From NCBI RefSeq assembly GCF_006716315.1, contig NZ_VFOV01000001.1, positions 2,930,501 to 2,994,500 of the forward strand: a stretch of 64,000 nt of DNA. Reading direction: 5' to 3'. The notes beneath the pieces are model-generated. The model had not been told where the DNA came from, made no database searches, and was given only the letters and a program-made list of their open reading frames with translations. Origin of the DNA: Nocardioides albertanoniae. GTDB taxonomy: Bacteria; Actinomycetota; Actinomycetes; Propionibacteriales; Nocardioidaceae. Position 1 is the first letter of the stretch; each line of letters begins with the position of its first letter. This document shows, piece by piece, positions 45,594 to 53,863 of the stretch. Both the position numbers and the translations under genes were made by a program.

Positions 45594-46352
45594 TCAGTGG
45601 TCTCCGTACATCTGTGATCCGGGGGTGGTCAGCTCCTCGCCGGTCTCGAGCCAGGTCTTCAGACCGGACAGGATCATCGGCCAGCCGCCGTAGAGCTCGT
45701 CGGGAGCGTCGGGCGAGAGCTGGTCGTGGATCACCGTCAACCGGCAGGAGTCGCCGACGGGCTCGATCTCCCAGGTGACGCGCGAGGTGCCCGCGGCGGA
45801 GGCGGTCTCGCCCCAGACCGCGCGCATCGACTGCACCAGCCGTCGCGGCGGGTCGACCTCGAGGTTCTCGCCCTCGACCAACGGGCTCTCTGAGCCCGGG
45901 TGCTTCAGCGCATAGGCAGACCCCGGCGCCCAGTCGGACTCCACGCCCGCTCCGAAGTGGTAGCGCGCGCGGATCGCCGGGTCGGTGATCGCCTCCCAGA
46001 GTCGCTCCGGGCTGGTGCGGATGTAGATCTCGAAGACCTCCTCCATGGTGTCCTCCAGTTCGGACTTGAGATCGACCAGCCCGGCCGCCCAGCCCTCGGT
46101 GTACTTGCTCACCCAGCGGTCGTGGATGAGGCGGATCGGGACCACGTTGAGGAAGTGCAGCTTCTCTCTCCCCCGGCGTCGGCTCACCACGAGCCCGGCC
46201 TCTTCGAGGAGCCGCAGGTGCTTCGCGACCGCGATCCTCGTCATGTCGTGCCGGGCCGTCAGAGCCGCCAGGGTCTGGCCGTCGTCACTGAAGAGCGCGT
46301 CGAGAAGCGCTCGTCGGGTCGGGTCAGCCAACGCCCTGAACACGGAGTCCAT
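45594..46352 (-). CDS. ArsR-type regulator fused to an SRPBCC (AHSA1) domain
   Basis: A 252-residue fusion. Residues 1-85 form a winged helix ([39 protein letters not shown]). Residues 105-245 form an AHSA1/SRPBCC hydrophobic-ligand fold ([40 protein letters not shown]). Such fusions may sense a hydrophobic compound directly. ATG at 46352; GTG 9 nt upstream is an alternative. A 20-bp palindrome sits 12 nt before the start. Confidence 0.9.
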   Translation of the reverse strand: MDSVFRALADPTRRALLDALFSDDGQTLAALTARHDMTRIAVAKHLRLLEEAGLVVSRRRGREKLHFLNVVPIRLIHDRWVSKYTEGWAAGLVDLKSELEDTMEEVFEIYIRTSPERLWEAITDPAIRARYHFGAGVESDWAPGSAYALKHPGSESPLVEGENLEVDPPRRLVQSMRAVWGETASAAGTSRVTWEIEPVGDSCRLTVIHDQLSPDAPDELYGGWPMILSGLKTWLETGEELTTPGSQMYGDH

Positions 46353-46364
46353 GACCCCCACAAT

Positions 46365-46384
46365 AGGAAACCATTTGGTTTCCT
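46365..46384. promoter_or_regulatory. 20-bp palindrome in the ArsR-SRPBCC promoter
   Basis: AGGAAACCATTTGGTTTCCT has 9-bp arms around a TT centre. It fits an ArsR-family operator and suggests autoregulation. Confidence 0.8.
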
Positions 46385-46426
46385 GTCAACGGATGACCGA
46401 TCTCTTTCCTTGACGACTAGATCAAT

Positions 46427-46443
46427 AAGTGATTAAGTCACTT
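46427..46443. promoter_or_regulatory. Inverted repeat at the start of the GntR gene
   Basis: AAGTGATTAAGTCACTT: 6-bp arms and a 5-nt spacer, 3 nt before the GTG at 46447. It could be the GntR operator. Confidence 0.5.
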
Positions 46444-46446
46444 GAT

Positions 46447-47142
46447 GTGACCAGTAACACATCGCTCTCTGAACGCATCGCCGACGGCATCGTCGCCATG
46501 ATCGAGGCCGCGGGCCTGGAGCCGGGCGACGCCCTGGCCTCCTCCCGCGAGCTGGCCAAGCGCTTCGAGGTGACCACGCCGACCATCCGCGAGGCGCTGC
46601 GCCGCCTGGAGGCGACCGACGTGATCCGCTTCCGTCACGGATCGGGCACCTACGTGAGCGGCGGGGTGAACCGGCGGCTGCTGGTCAACCCGCACGTCTC
46701 CGGGTCGCGGAGCGAGTCGGTCCTCGAGCTCCTCGACGCCCGGATCGTGCTGGAGCCCCCGGTCGCGGCGGCGGCCGCCGCGCAGCGTACGGAGATCGAC
46801 CTGGCGGCGCTGACCCGCTCGGCCGACAACTCCCTCAAGCCGCAGCACGGCGACGAGCGACCCGAGCTGCACTTCCACGTGGCGCTCGCCGGCGCCTCGG
46901 GCAACCACCTCCTGCGCGAGACGGTCGAGGCGTTGTTGCAGGTCAGAGCCCGCGACCAGATCGAGATCCGACACCGCTACACCGACCGCGAGCGCGACCA
47001 CGCCGACCACGTGCGCATCGTCGAGGCCGTACGCGACGGCGACCCTGCCGCCGCCGAGGCGATGACCCGCGACCACCTGATCGCCATCAGGGACACCCTG
47101 GCCGCCACCCTCGGCACCGACGTCACGGAGCAGCACGGATGA
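46447..47142 (+). CDS. GntR/FadR family transcriptional regulator
   Basis: A 231-residue protein with the GntR winged helix (SERIADGIVAMIEAAGLEPG, TTPTIREALRRLEATDVI, RHGSGTYV) and an all-helical FCD domain with the metal-site pattern (LLDARIVLEP, FHVALAGASGNHLL, HVRIVEAVRDGD). GTG at 46447 is used; another GTG at 46429 would place the palindrome inside the gene. No ribosome site precedes either, so the message may be leaderless. The stop overlaps the creatininase start. Confidence 0.9.
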   Translation: MTSNTSLSERIADGIVAMIEAAGLEPGDALASSRELAKRFEVTTPTIREALRRLEATDVIRFRHGSGTYVSGGVNRRLLVNPHVSGSRSESVLELLDARIVLEPPVAAAAAAQRTEIDLAALTRSADNSLKPQHGDERPELHFHVALAGASGNHLLRETVEALLQVRARDQIEIRHRYTDRERDHADHVRIVEAVRDGDPAAAEAMTRDHLIAIRDTLAATLGTDVTEQHG

Positions 47143-47900
47143 GCGCGCGACTGGCAGAGATGACCACCCTCGAGGCGACCCGTGCCGCCGAGGACGGGAC
47201 GATCGTGGTGCTGCCCGTGGGCGCCTTCGAGCAGCACGGTGCCGCGCTCCCGATGGCCACCGACCAGATCCGCGCCGAGGCGCTCGCCGACGCCGTCGCC
47301 GAGGCGCTGCCCGGCAGGGTGATCATCGGCCCCGGGGTGCCGGTCGGGGTCTCACCTCATCACCAGGCCTTCGCCGGCACGGTCAGCCTGCGACCGGCCC
47401 TCTTCGCCGCCGTCGTACGTGAGTACGTCGAGTCGCTGGCCGCCCACGGCTGGCGCCGCTTCCTGGTCATCACCGGGCACGGCGGCAACAACTCCACCCT
47501 CGGCACCATCGCCCAGGACCTGCTGCGCGACCGGCCCGACATCGAGTTCGCCTGGGCCCCGGTCACGGCGCTGGCCAAGGACGCCGTCGCCGAGATGGAG
47601 CTCAGCGCGATCAGCGGTCACAGCGGTGAGGCCGAGACCTCCCAGATGCTGCACGTCGCCCCCGATCTCGTACGCCACGACCTGCTCGCCCCTGGCACCA
47701 CCACGCCCGACGAGCTCGACCCCTTCGCCCGGCTGGCTCGCTCGGTGAGCCATCCCGCCGTCGCCGTCGCCTACGACCGCCTCTCCCCCACCGGCGTGCT
47801 CGGCGACCCGCGACGCGCGAGCGCCGAGCACGGTCGGGCGATCTACGCCGAGGCCACCGACCGGCTCGTCGCCTTCATCAAGGAGTGGCTCGACACCTAG
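47139..47900 (+). CDS. Creatininase family amidohydrolase
   Basis: A 253-residue protein. VLPVGAFEQHGAALPMATDQ carries metal ligands (Glu31, His33, Asp42), VITGHGGNNSTL and SGHSGEAETSQMLHVAPDL complete the creatininase signature. Family members open cyclic amides (creatinine) or remove formyl groups (FAPy deformylase, MftE peptidase). Which one applies here is unknown; the AbgT-type importer nearby hints at an amide-bearing substrate. Start overlaps GntR by ATGA. Confidence 0.9.
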   Translation: MSARLAEMTTLEATRAAEDGTIVVLPVGAFEQHGAALPMATDQIRAEALADAVAEALPGRVIIGPGVPVGVSPHHQAFAGTVSLRPALFAAVVREYVESLAAHGWRRFLVITGHGGNNSTLGTIAQDLLRDRPDIEFAWAPVTALAKDAVAEMELSAISGHSGEAETSQMLHVAPDLVRHDLLAPGTTTPDELDPFARLARSVSHPAVAVAYDRLSPTGVLGDPRRASAEHGRAIYAEATDRLVAFIKEWLDT

Positions 47901-47997
47901 GCCGGCACCGGCCACCACAAGCTCGGGACCCGACCGGCACGCGCACCGCGTCGCCGGGCGATCCAGCACACCCGAAATGCCCCGAAAGGAGCACGAC

Positions 47998-48990
47998 ATG
48001 TCCCCACGACACCTCCGCCTCCTGGCGCCGGTCGCCGCCGTCACAGCCGTGACCGCCGTGTCCTTGGCCCCCAGCGCTGTCACCGCCCTGTCCCCCGCCT
48101 CCTCCGATGCCGCTCAGCGATCCTCCGCTCAGGCCTCCACGAGCAGGGCGGCGTGCACCAAGCCCACCGAGCAGGAGCCCGACAGCAGCCAGAAGCACGA
48201 GCTGACCAGCGGCGGCATCGAGCGCAGCTATGTGCTCCGCCTGCCTGAGGGCTATGACAAGCGTGACAGCTGGCCGCTGATCGTCGCCTACCACGGCCGC
48301 GGCAGCACCGGGGTCGAGGTCGAAGGCTTCTCCGAGCTCTCCGACCTGCCCGCGGTCGTCGCCTATCCCGACGGCGCGATCGGCACCGGATCCGGCTACC
48401 GCAAGGCCTGGCAGGGCGCACCGTACGAGGCGCCGGGCGTCGACGACGTCGCCTTCACCCGCGACCTGCTCGGCGCGATCGAGGCCGACCACTGCATCGA
48501 CACCTCCAGGGTCTATGCCACCGGCAAGTCCAACGGCGCCGGCCTGGCCGTGCTGCTCGGCTGCCAGCTGCCCGGCACGTTCGCCGCCGTCGCCCCGGTC
48601 GCACCCGCTCTCTACCCCGGCACCCGCACCGGCTGCGACGAGGCTCCGGCGACGCCGATCCTCGAGATCCACGGCGTCGCCGACGCGACCATCCCCTATG
48701 CCGGCGACCCCGACCGCGACCTGCCCGCCATCCCCGAGTGGACGCAGGGCTGGGCCGACCACAACGGCTGCACCGAGACCGCCACCCGCACCCTCCGCGA
48801 CGTGACCACCACGCGCTGGACCGGCTGCGACCACGACGCCGAGGTCGAGCACGTAGCCGTCGACGGCGGCGGCCACGTCTGGCCGGGCGGCGACATCTAC
48901 TCCGGTGGCGGCCACGTCACCCACACCATCGAGTCCGCGTCGGTGATCTGGGACTTCTTCTCCCGGCACCGCCTCACCAGCGAAGGGTGA
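47998..48990 (+). CDS. Secreted esterase of the PHB depolymerase/feruloyl esterase (LpqC) type
   Basis: A 330-residue alpha/beta hydrolase with a signal peptide (about 40-45 residues). Segments RSYVLRLPEGYDKRDSWPLI, YHGRGSTGVEVEGFSEL, GKSNGAG (Ser178 nucleophile) and HVWPGGDIY with the likely catalytic His are typical. It cleaves ester bonds in polymers or plant phenolics. ATG at 47998 follows AAAGGAG by 7 nt; an upstream ATG at 47977 lacks this. Confidence 0.85.
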   Translation: MSPRHLRLLAPVAAVTAVTAVSLAPSAVTALSPASSDAAQRSSAQASTSRAACTKPTEQEPDSSQKHELTSGGIERSYVLRLPEGYDKRDSWPLIVAYHGRGSTGVEVEGFSELSDLPAVVAYPDGAIGTGSGYRKAWQGAPYEAPGVDDVAFTRDLLGAIEADHCIDTSRVYATGKSNGAGLAVLLGCQLPGTFAAVAPVAPALYPGTRTGCDEAPATPILEIHGVADATIPYAGDPDRDLPAIPEWTQGWADHNGCTETATRTLRDVTTTRWTGCDHDAEVEHVAVDGGGHVWPGGDIYSGGGHVTHTIESASVIWDFFSRHRLTSEG

Positions 48991-48995
48991 CTGCC

Positions 48996-50558
48996 ATGAC
49001 CAGCACCGCAACCACCACCGGACCAGGTGGCACCGGGAACAGCCCCGACAAGCTGCCCTGGATCATCCGCGCCATGGGCGTGGTCGAACGCGTCGGCAAC
49101 GCTCTGCCCCACCCGTTCTGGCTCTTCTGGATCCTGGCCGGCATCCTCGCCGTGATCAGCGCGATCTGCGCCGCGGCCGGCGTCTCGGTCGTCTCCCCCG
49201 GAGACGGCGAGCGGGTCGTCGTGCAGAACCTGCTCAGCGGCGACGGACTGGCCATGGCCGTCTCCACGATGGTCTCCAACTTCGCGGAGTTCCCGCCGAT
49301 GGCCACCATCGTCGTGGTCATCATGGGGGTCGCGGTCGCCGAGCGCACCGGGTTCCTCACCGCCGCCATGAAGGTCGGCATCTCGCGGGTGCCGGTCGGC
49401 TGGGTCGTCTTCGCCGTCGCGTTCACCGGCACGGTCTCCCACGTGGCCTCCGCCGCGGCGTACATCATCCTGGTGCCGCTCGGTGGCCTCGCCTTCCGCG
49501 CGGTGGGCAAGTCGCCCATCCTCGGCATCGTGGTCGCCTACACCTCGATCGCCAGCGGCTACGACGCGAGCCCTGTGCCCACGCCCAACGACGCGATCTT
49601 CGCCGGCATCACCACCGCCGCCGCCCAGATCATCGACGAGAGCGCGTACGTCTCGCCGGTCAGCAACTGGTTCTTCAACATCGCGTCCTCGCTGCTGCTG
49701 GCCGCCGTGATCACCCTGATGACCAAGTTCGTCCTCTCCAAGCGGCCTGACCTCGACGCCGACGCCGACGCGGACGACGCCGACTTCGGCACCCTCGAGC
49801 TCGACGGTCGCGAGCGTCGCTCGCTGCGCTGGGCGATGGCGACCCTCCTTGCCGCGATCGTGGTCATCGCCGCGGTCGTGATCCCGGGCGGATCACCGCT
49901 GCGGGGTGAGGACGGGTCGCTGACCGAGTCGCCGTTCCTGACCGGGATCGCCGCGATCGTCGCGGTGCTCTTCGGCCTCGCCGGCATCGTCTACGGCAGC
50001 CTGTCGGGATCGATCACGAAGGCCGGCGACGTGCCGACGCTGATGGGCCAGGGGATCAAGCAGATGGCGCCGGTGCTGGTGCTGTTCTTCGCGATCGCCC
50101 AGTTCCTGGCCTACTTCGAGTGGTCGCACCTCGGCGACGTCCTCGCGGTCAACTCCGCTGAGCTGCTGCAGACCAGCAACATCCCGGTCTGGGTGGTCTT
50201 CCTGCTCGTGCTGGTGCTGCTCGGCTTCGTCAACATCCTGGTCACCAGCGGCTCGGCCATGTGGTCGATCGCAGCGCCCATCCTGGTGCCCATGCTGATG
50301 CTGCTCGCGGTGCCGCCGGAGACCACCCAGGCGCTCTTCCGGATCGCCGACTCCGGCTCCACCGCGATCACCCCGATGAGCCCCTACTTCGTGATGGCGC
50401 TCGGCTTCCTGCAGCGCTACCGCAAGGACGCCGGCATCGGCACCCTCGCCTCCTACACGCTGCCGCTGGCCATCGCCATGACCATCGCCTGGACCGCGCT
50501 GTTCTTCCTGTGGTGGGGCCTCGGCATCCCGCTGGGACCGGGGGCGCCGGTCCGCTGA
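48996..50558 (+). CDS. AbgT family transporter (p-aminobenzoyl-glutamate / antimetabolite type)
   Basis: A 520-residue transporter with 11-13 helices. LPHPFWLFWILAGILAVISA near the N-terminus, SHVASAAAYIILVPLGGLAF, SGYDASPVPTPNDAIFAGI and GSAMWSIAAPILVPMLM are AbgT-family motifs. Known members import p-aminobenzoyl-glutamate (E. coli AbgT) or export sulfonamides (MtrF). ATG at 48996 with AGGGTGA upstream, 5 nt after the esterase stop, so the genes are co-transcribed. Confidence 0.92.
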   Translation: MTSTATTTGPGGTGNSPDKLPWIIRAMGVVERVGNALPHPFWLFWILAGILAVISAICAAAGVSVVSPGDGERVVVQNLLSGDGLAMAVSTMVSNFAEFPPMATIVVVIMGVAVAERTGFLTAAMKVGISRVPVGWVVFAVAFTGTVSHVASAAAYIILVPLGGLAFRAVGKSPILGIVVAYTSIASGYDASPVPTPNDAIFAGITTAAAQIIDESAYVSPVSNWFFNIASSLLLAAVITLMTKFVLSKRPDLDADADADDADFGTLELDGRERRSLRWAMATLLAAIVVIAAVVIPGGSPLRGEDGSLTESPFLTGIAAIVAVLFGLAGIVYGSLSGSITKAGDVPTLMGQGIKQMAPVLVLFFAIAQFLAYFEWSHLGDVLAVNSAELLQTSNIPVWVVFLLVLVLLGFVNILVTSGSAMWSIAAPILVPMLMLLAVPPETTQALFRIADSGSTAITPMSPYFVMALGFLQRYRKDAGIGTLASYTLPLAIAMTIAWTALFFLWWGLGIPLGPGAPVR

Positions 50559-50577
50559 CCTTCCTCCTCCCCCACCG

Positions 50578-50615
50578 GCAGTGCCGGGCTCACCTCGAGG
50601 TGAGCCCGGCACTGC
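50578..50615. terminator. Bidirectional terminator, perfect 38-bp palindrome
   Basis: GCAGTGCCGGGCTCACCTC and its exact complement, no spacer, between convergent AbgT and ABC permease genes. Confidence 0.85.
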
Positions 50616-50627
50616 TCATGCTCGTGC

Positions 50628-51494
50628 TCAGCGGATGCCGGTCTGCGCGACGCCCTGCACGATCCGGCGCTGCAGGAGCAGGAACGCGGCGAAGAGCGGG
50701 AGGATGCCCAGGATCGAGGAGGCCATCGTCTCGGCGTACTGGATCGCGGAGCCGCCGATCAGGCTGCTCAGCCCGACGGGGATGGTCTGCGACTTGGTCT
50801 GGGTCAGCACGAGGAGGGGCAGCAGGAAGGCGTTCCAGGTGCTGATGAAGGTCAAGATCGCGACAGCCGAGGTGGCCGGGCGGCACAGCGGCATGCAGAT
50901 CTGCAGATAGATCCGCCACCAGCCGACACCGTCGATCCGGGCGGCGTCGATCAGCGAGTCGGGGATCTGCCGGAAGAACGCCCGGAAGATGAAGACCGCG
51001 ACCGGCGCCGCGATGGCGGGAAGGATCAGGGCCCAGTACGTCCCCAGCAGGTGGAACGCCCGCAGCTGCATGAACTGCGGCAGCACCAGCGACTCCATCG
51101 GCATCATGATCCCCGCCAGCACCAGGGCCACCAGGACCCGCTTCCCGCGGAAGTCGAGGTGTGCCAGCGCGAACCCGATCATCGAGCAGACGGCCACCGT
51201 GAGGACGACCGCGAGCACCGAGATGATCAGGCTGTTGACGTACCACCAGCCGATCGGGTTCGCGTCCCATGCCTTCGAGTAGGCGTCGAGGGTCCAGCTG
51301 CTCCCCCAGAAGTCGACCGGGTCGGCGGTGATCTCGTCGTTGGGCCGCAAGGAGGTGATCAGCGCCCACGCGAAGGGCACCAGCCACAGCAGCGCGAAGA
51401 CCACCAGGCACGTGGTCGCCAGCCGGTTGAACGCCTTCGTGGCCAGATCCGGGTGGAACCCGCGTCCCGCTCTCGGCGTGCTCATCAGACTCAT
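50628..51494 (-). CDS. Carbohydrate ABC transporter permease (MalG type)
   Basis: A 288-residue permease with six helices and the EAA-like loop DSLIDAARIDGVGWWRIYLQ followed by CMPLCRPA. The ATG overlaps the MalF-type stop (ATGA). Acts with the permease and binding protein upstream. Confidence 0.94.
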   Translation of the reverse strand: MSLMSTPRAGRGFHPDLATKAFNRLATTCLVVFALLWLVPFAWALITSLRPNDEITADPVDFWGSSWTLDAYSKAWDANPIGWWYVNSLIISVLAVVLTVAVCSMIGFALAHLDFRGKRVLVALVLAGIMMPMESLVLPQFMQLRAFHLLGTYWALILPAIAAPVAVFIFRAFFRQIPDSLIDAARIDGVGWWRIYLQICMPLCRPATSAVAILTFISTWNAFLLPLLVLTQTKSQTIPVGLSSLIGGSAIQYAETMASSILGILPLFAAFLLLQRRIVQGVAQTGIR

Positions 51495-52414
51495 TCGGCC
51501 ACCTTTCGTCCGCGGCGCAGCAAGGCCCAGATCACCGCGACGAGCACCAGGGCGAGGAAGTAGACCATCGTCGCGGAGGCGGCGTACCCACCGCGGTAGG
51601 AGGTGAAGCCGGTGTCGTAGATGTATTCGATCGCCGGCCGGGTCGCCTTGTCCGGTCCGCCCTGCAGGAGCAGGTAGATCTGGTCGAAGACCTTCAGCGA
51701 GGCCAGCACCTGCAGGAGCACCACCAGGCTGATCGTCGAGCGCACCATCGGGATCGTCAGGTGTCGCATCTGCTGGAGCGGCGAGGTGCCGTCGAGCGCC
51801 GCGGCCTCGTAGACGTCTTCGGGGATGTCCATGATCGCGGCCAGGTAGAGGATGAAGTTGAAGCCGAAGGTCCACCACACGGTCAGCATCACCACGGAGA
51901 ACCAGGCGCCGTTCACGCTGCCCAGGAAGTCCGGAGCGGTCAGGCCGACCCAACCGAAGGCGTGGCTGATCAGCCCGGTCTCGGGCGTGTACATGAACGC
52001 GAAGATCAGGCACACGATCGAGGACGGCACGACGTAGGGAGCGAAGAACGCCAGCCGGAAGAACCACTGGTTGCGGGTGACCCGGGCCGCGAGCATCGCC
52101 GCGATCAGCGGGAGCACGACCAGCAGCGGCGTGGTCAGCAGCGTGAACAGGGTCGAGTGCCACATCGACGCCCAGAACTCTCCGCTGCCGAGCACCTCGG
52201 CGTAGTTGTCGAGGCCGACCCACTCCCCCAGGCCCGGGGCCACGGTGGCGGTGTTGAAGAAGCTCACCACCAGACCGACCAGCACCGGGCCGACCAGGAA
52301 GAGCGCGTAGATCACCAGGAACGGCATCGAGAAGAGCCAGCCGGCACGGTTGTGCTCGGAACGCCTGCGCTCGGAACGCCTGTGCTCGGCGCGGGTGATC
52401 GTCACAGAAGACAT
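51491..52414 (-). CDS. Carbohydrate ABC transporter permease (MalF type)
   Basis: A 307-residue permease with six helices and the EAA loop EDVYEAAALDGTSPLQQMRH LTIP. ATG at 52414 has AGGAGG 7 nt upstream. No ATPase gene is next to it; actinobacteria often share one MsiK-type ATPase among such importers. Confidence 0.94.
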   Translation of the reverse strand: MSSVTITRAEHRRSERRRSEHNRAGWLFSMPFLVIYALFLVGPVLVGLVVSFFNTATVAPGLGEWVGLDNYAEVLGSGEFWASMWHSTLFTLLTTPLLVVLPLIAAMLAARVTRNQWFFRLAFFAPYVVPSSIVCLIFAFMYTPETGLISHAFGWVGLTAPDFLGSVNGAWFSVVMLTVWWTFGFNFILYLAAIMDIPEDVYEAAALDGTSPLQQMRHLTIPMVRSTISLVVLLQVLASLKVFDQIYLLLQGGPDKATRPAIEYIYDTGFTSYRGGYAASATMVYFLALVLVAVIWALLRRGRKVAE

Positions 52415-52425
52415 CCGACTCCTCC

Positions 52426-53772
52426 TCAACCGACCGGCGGCTTCGCCGTGGCGTACGTCTTCAGCGCGGAGATCATGTCGCCCACCGCGGCGGCCGGCTC
52501 GACCTGGCCGGCGAGGACTCGGGAGATGACCCCGCCCATGGAGTTCTGGAAGTCGGAGCCGGCGCCGGTGTACCACCCCGGTGGGTCGTAGACGGCCTCG
52601 AACGCGGCGCGGACGTAGTTGCTCTGCGGCTGCTTGCTGGTGAACTCCTCGCTCTCCTGGGTCGGCAGCCAGGCAGGTACGTGGCCGCCGCCGGCCCAGG
52701 TCGCGGAGTCCTCGAGCAGCCCCTTGATGAAGGCGACGGCCTGGCGCGAGCCTTCGCTCGAACGGCCGTCGCTGCGTGGGACGACCAGCGCGTGCGAGTC
52801 GGCGTACGACCTCGGCTCCTCGCCGAGGATCGCGGGGAACGGCACCACGTCGAAGGCGAGCGGGTCACCGGAGGGCAGCGTGACGCCGCTGTAGGTCGGG
52901 ATCTGCCAGACGCCGTCGAAGAGGAACCCCACCCGGCCCTGGCCGAACAGCGTCGACGCGGTGGTGATCGTGGCGCTGTGCGGCATCAGCTTCTTGCCCA
53001 CCGTCAGCTCGCGCATCAGCGCGAAGGTCTCCTCCGCCGCGTCGCGGTCCAGCGTGATCCGGGTGCCCTGGTCCTCGAGGATCGACCCGGCGAGGCCGGA
53101 GTAGAGCGTGAGGAAGAACCGCCACGTCGTCGACGGGTCGGCGGTGTTGGAGGCGACAGCGCCGAAGTCGCCGCCGACCTCTTTCATCGCGCTGATCGCG
53201 CCGACGAACTCGTCGCGTCCGGCCAGCTGCCTCAGCCTGCCGTCGCCGTCGAGCAGGCCGGCCCTCTTCGCCAGCGTGCGGTTGTAGAACATGACGAACG
53301 GGTGGGTGTCCAACGGCACCGCGTACGTCGCACCGCCGACGGTCGCCTTCGACCAGGCGGCCGGCGTGAACCTGTCTCGGGTGACACCCGCGGCGGTGAG
53401 GCCCGCCTCCTCGACGGTCTCGAGCAGGCCGGCCTCGGCGAGCAGCGGCAGCCGGGAGAGGTGGGCGACGGCGACGTCGGGCGGCCGGCCGCTCGACGCG
53501 GCCAGGGCGAGCTTCGTGTAGTAGGGGTTGCCCCAGGAGAGCAGGGTGGACTCGACGCTGATGCCGGCCGAGGCCTGCACGTCCTCGACCATCGTGGCCA
53601 TGTTGGCGCCGTCACCGCCGCTGAAGAGGTGCCAGAAGATGACGTCGGCGGTGGCCGGTTGTGAACCGGTCAGGCTGGAGACGACCGGCGAGGCGCAGCC
53701 TGAGGCCAGACCTGCCACGACGAGGCCGCTGGAGAGGCGGAGGAAGTCGCGCCGTGTGGGGGAACCTGTCAC
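52426..53772 (-). CDS. Carbohydrate ABC transporter substrate-binding lipoprotein (MalE/UgpB type)
   Basis: A 448-residue binding protein. The twin arginines RR (7-8) in PTRRDFLRLSSGL, a hydrophobic run and the lipobox LASGC (Cys26) indicate Tat export and lipid anchoring. GGDGANMATMVEDVQASAGI and LLSWGNPYYTKLALAASSGR are typical family-1 segments. GTG at 53772 is preferred: GAGGAG sits 6 nt before it but abuts the ATG at 53778. It begins the ABC operon, divergent from the GH2 gene. Confidence 0.92.
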   Translation of the reverse strand: MTGSPTRRDFLRLSSGLVVAGLASGCASPVVSSLTGSQPATADVIFWHLFSGGDGANMATMVEDVQASAGISVESTLLSWGNPYYTKLALAASSGRPPDVAVAHLSRLPLLAEAGLLETVEEAGLTAAGVTRDRFTPAAWSKATVGGATYAVPLDTHPFVMFYNRTLAKRAGLLDGDGRLRQLAGRDEFVGAISAMKEVGGDFGAVASNTADPSTTWRFFLTLYSGLAGSILEDQGTRITLDRDAAEETFALMRELTVGKKLMPHSATITTASTLFGQGRVGFLFDGVWQIPTYSGVTLPSGDPLAFDVVPFPAILGEEPRSYADSHALVVPRSDGRSSEGSRQAVAFIKGLLEDSATWAGGGHVPAWLPTQESEEFTSKQPQSNYVRAAFEAVYDPPGWYTGAGSDFQNSMGGVISRVLAGQVEPAAAVGDMISALKTYATAKPPVG

Positions 53773-53795
53773 GTTCATCTCCTCGAAACCGACGG

Positions 53796-53811
53796 TGTGA
53801 TGTGCGTCACC
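53796..53811. promoter_or_regulatory. CRP/GlxR-type box in the divergent ABC/GH2 promoter
   Basis: TGTGATGTGCGTCACC fits TGTGA-N6-TCACA with one mismatch. It lies 23 nt from the binding-protein start. Confidence 0.65.
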
Positions 53812-53831
53812 GGGTGACTGTGGCACAGTGT

Positions 53832-53845
53832 TTGCAACGTTGCAA
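53832..53845. promoter_or_regulatory. LacI-type operator in the divergent ABC/GH2 promoter
   Basis: TTGCAACGTTGCAA, a perfect 14-bp palindrome with a central CG, as LacI-family operators have. It lies 18 nt before the GH2 start. The LacI gene is in the GH2 operon. Another odd palindrome (ACTGTG-G-CACAGT) lies at 53817-53829. Confidence 0.85.
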
Positions 53846-53863
53846 GCAATCGAGGGAGACAAC

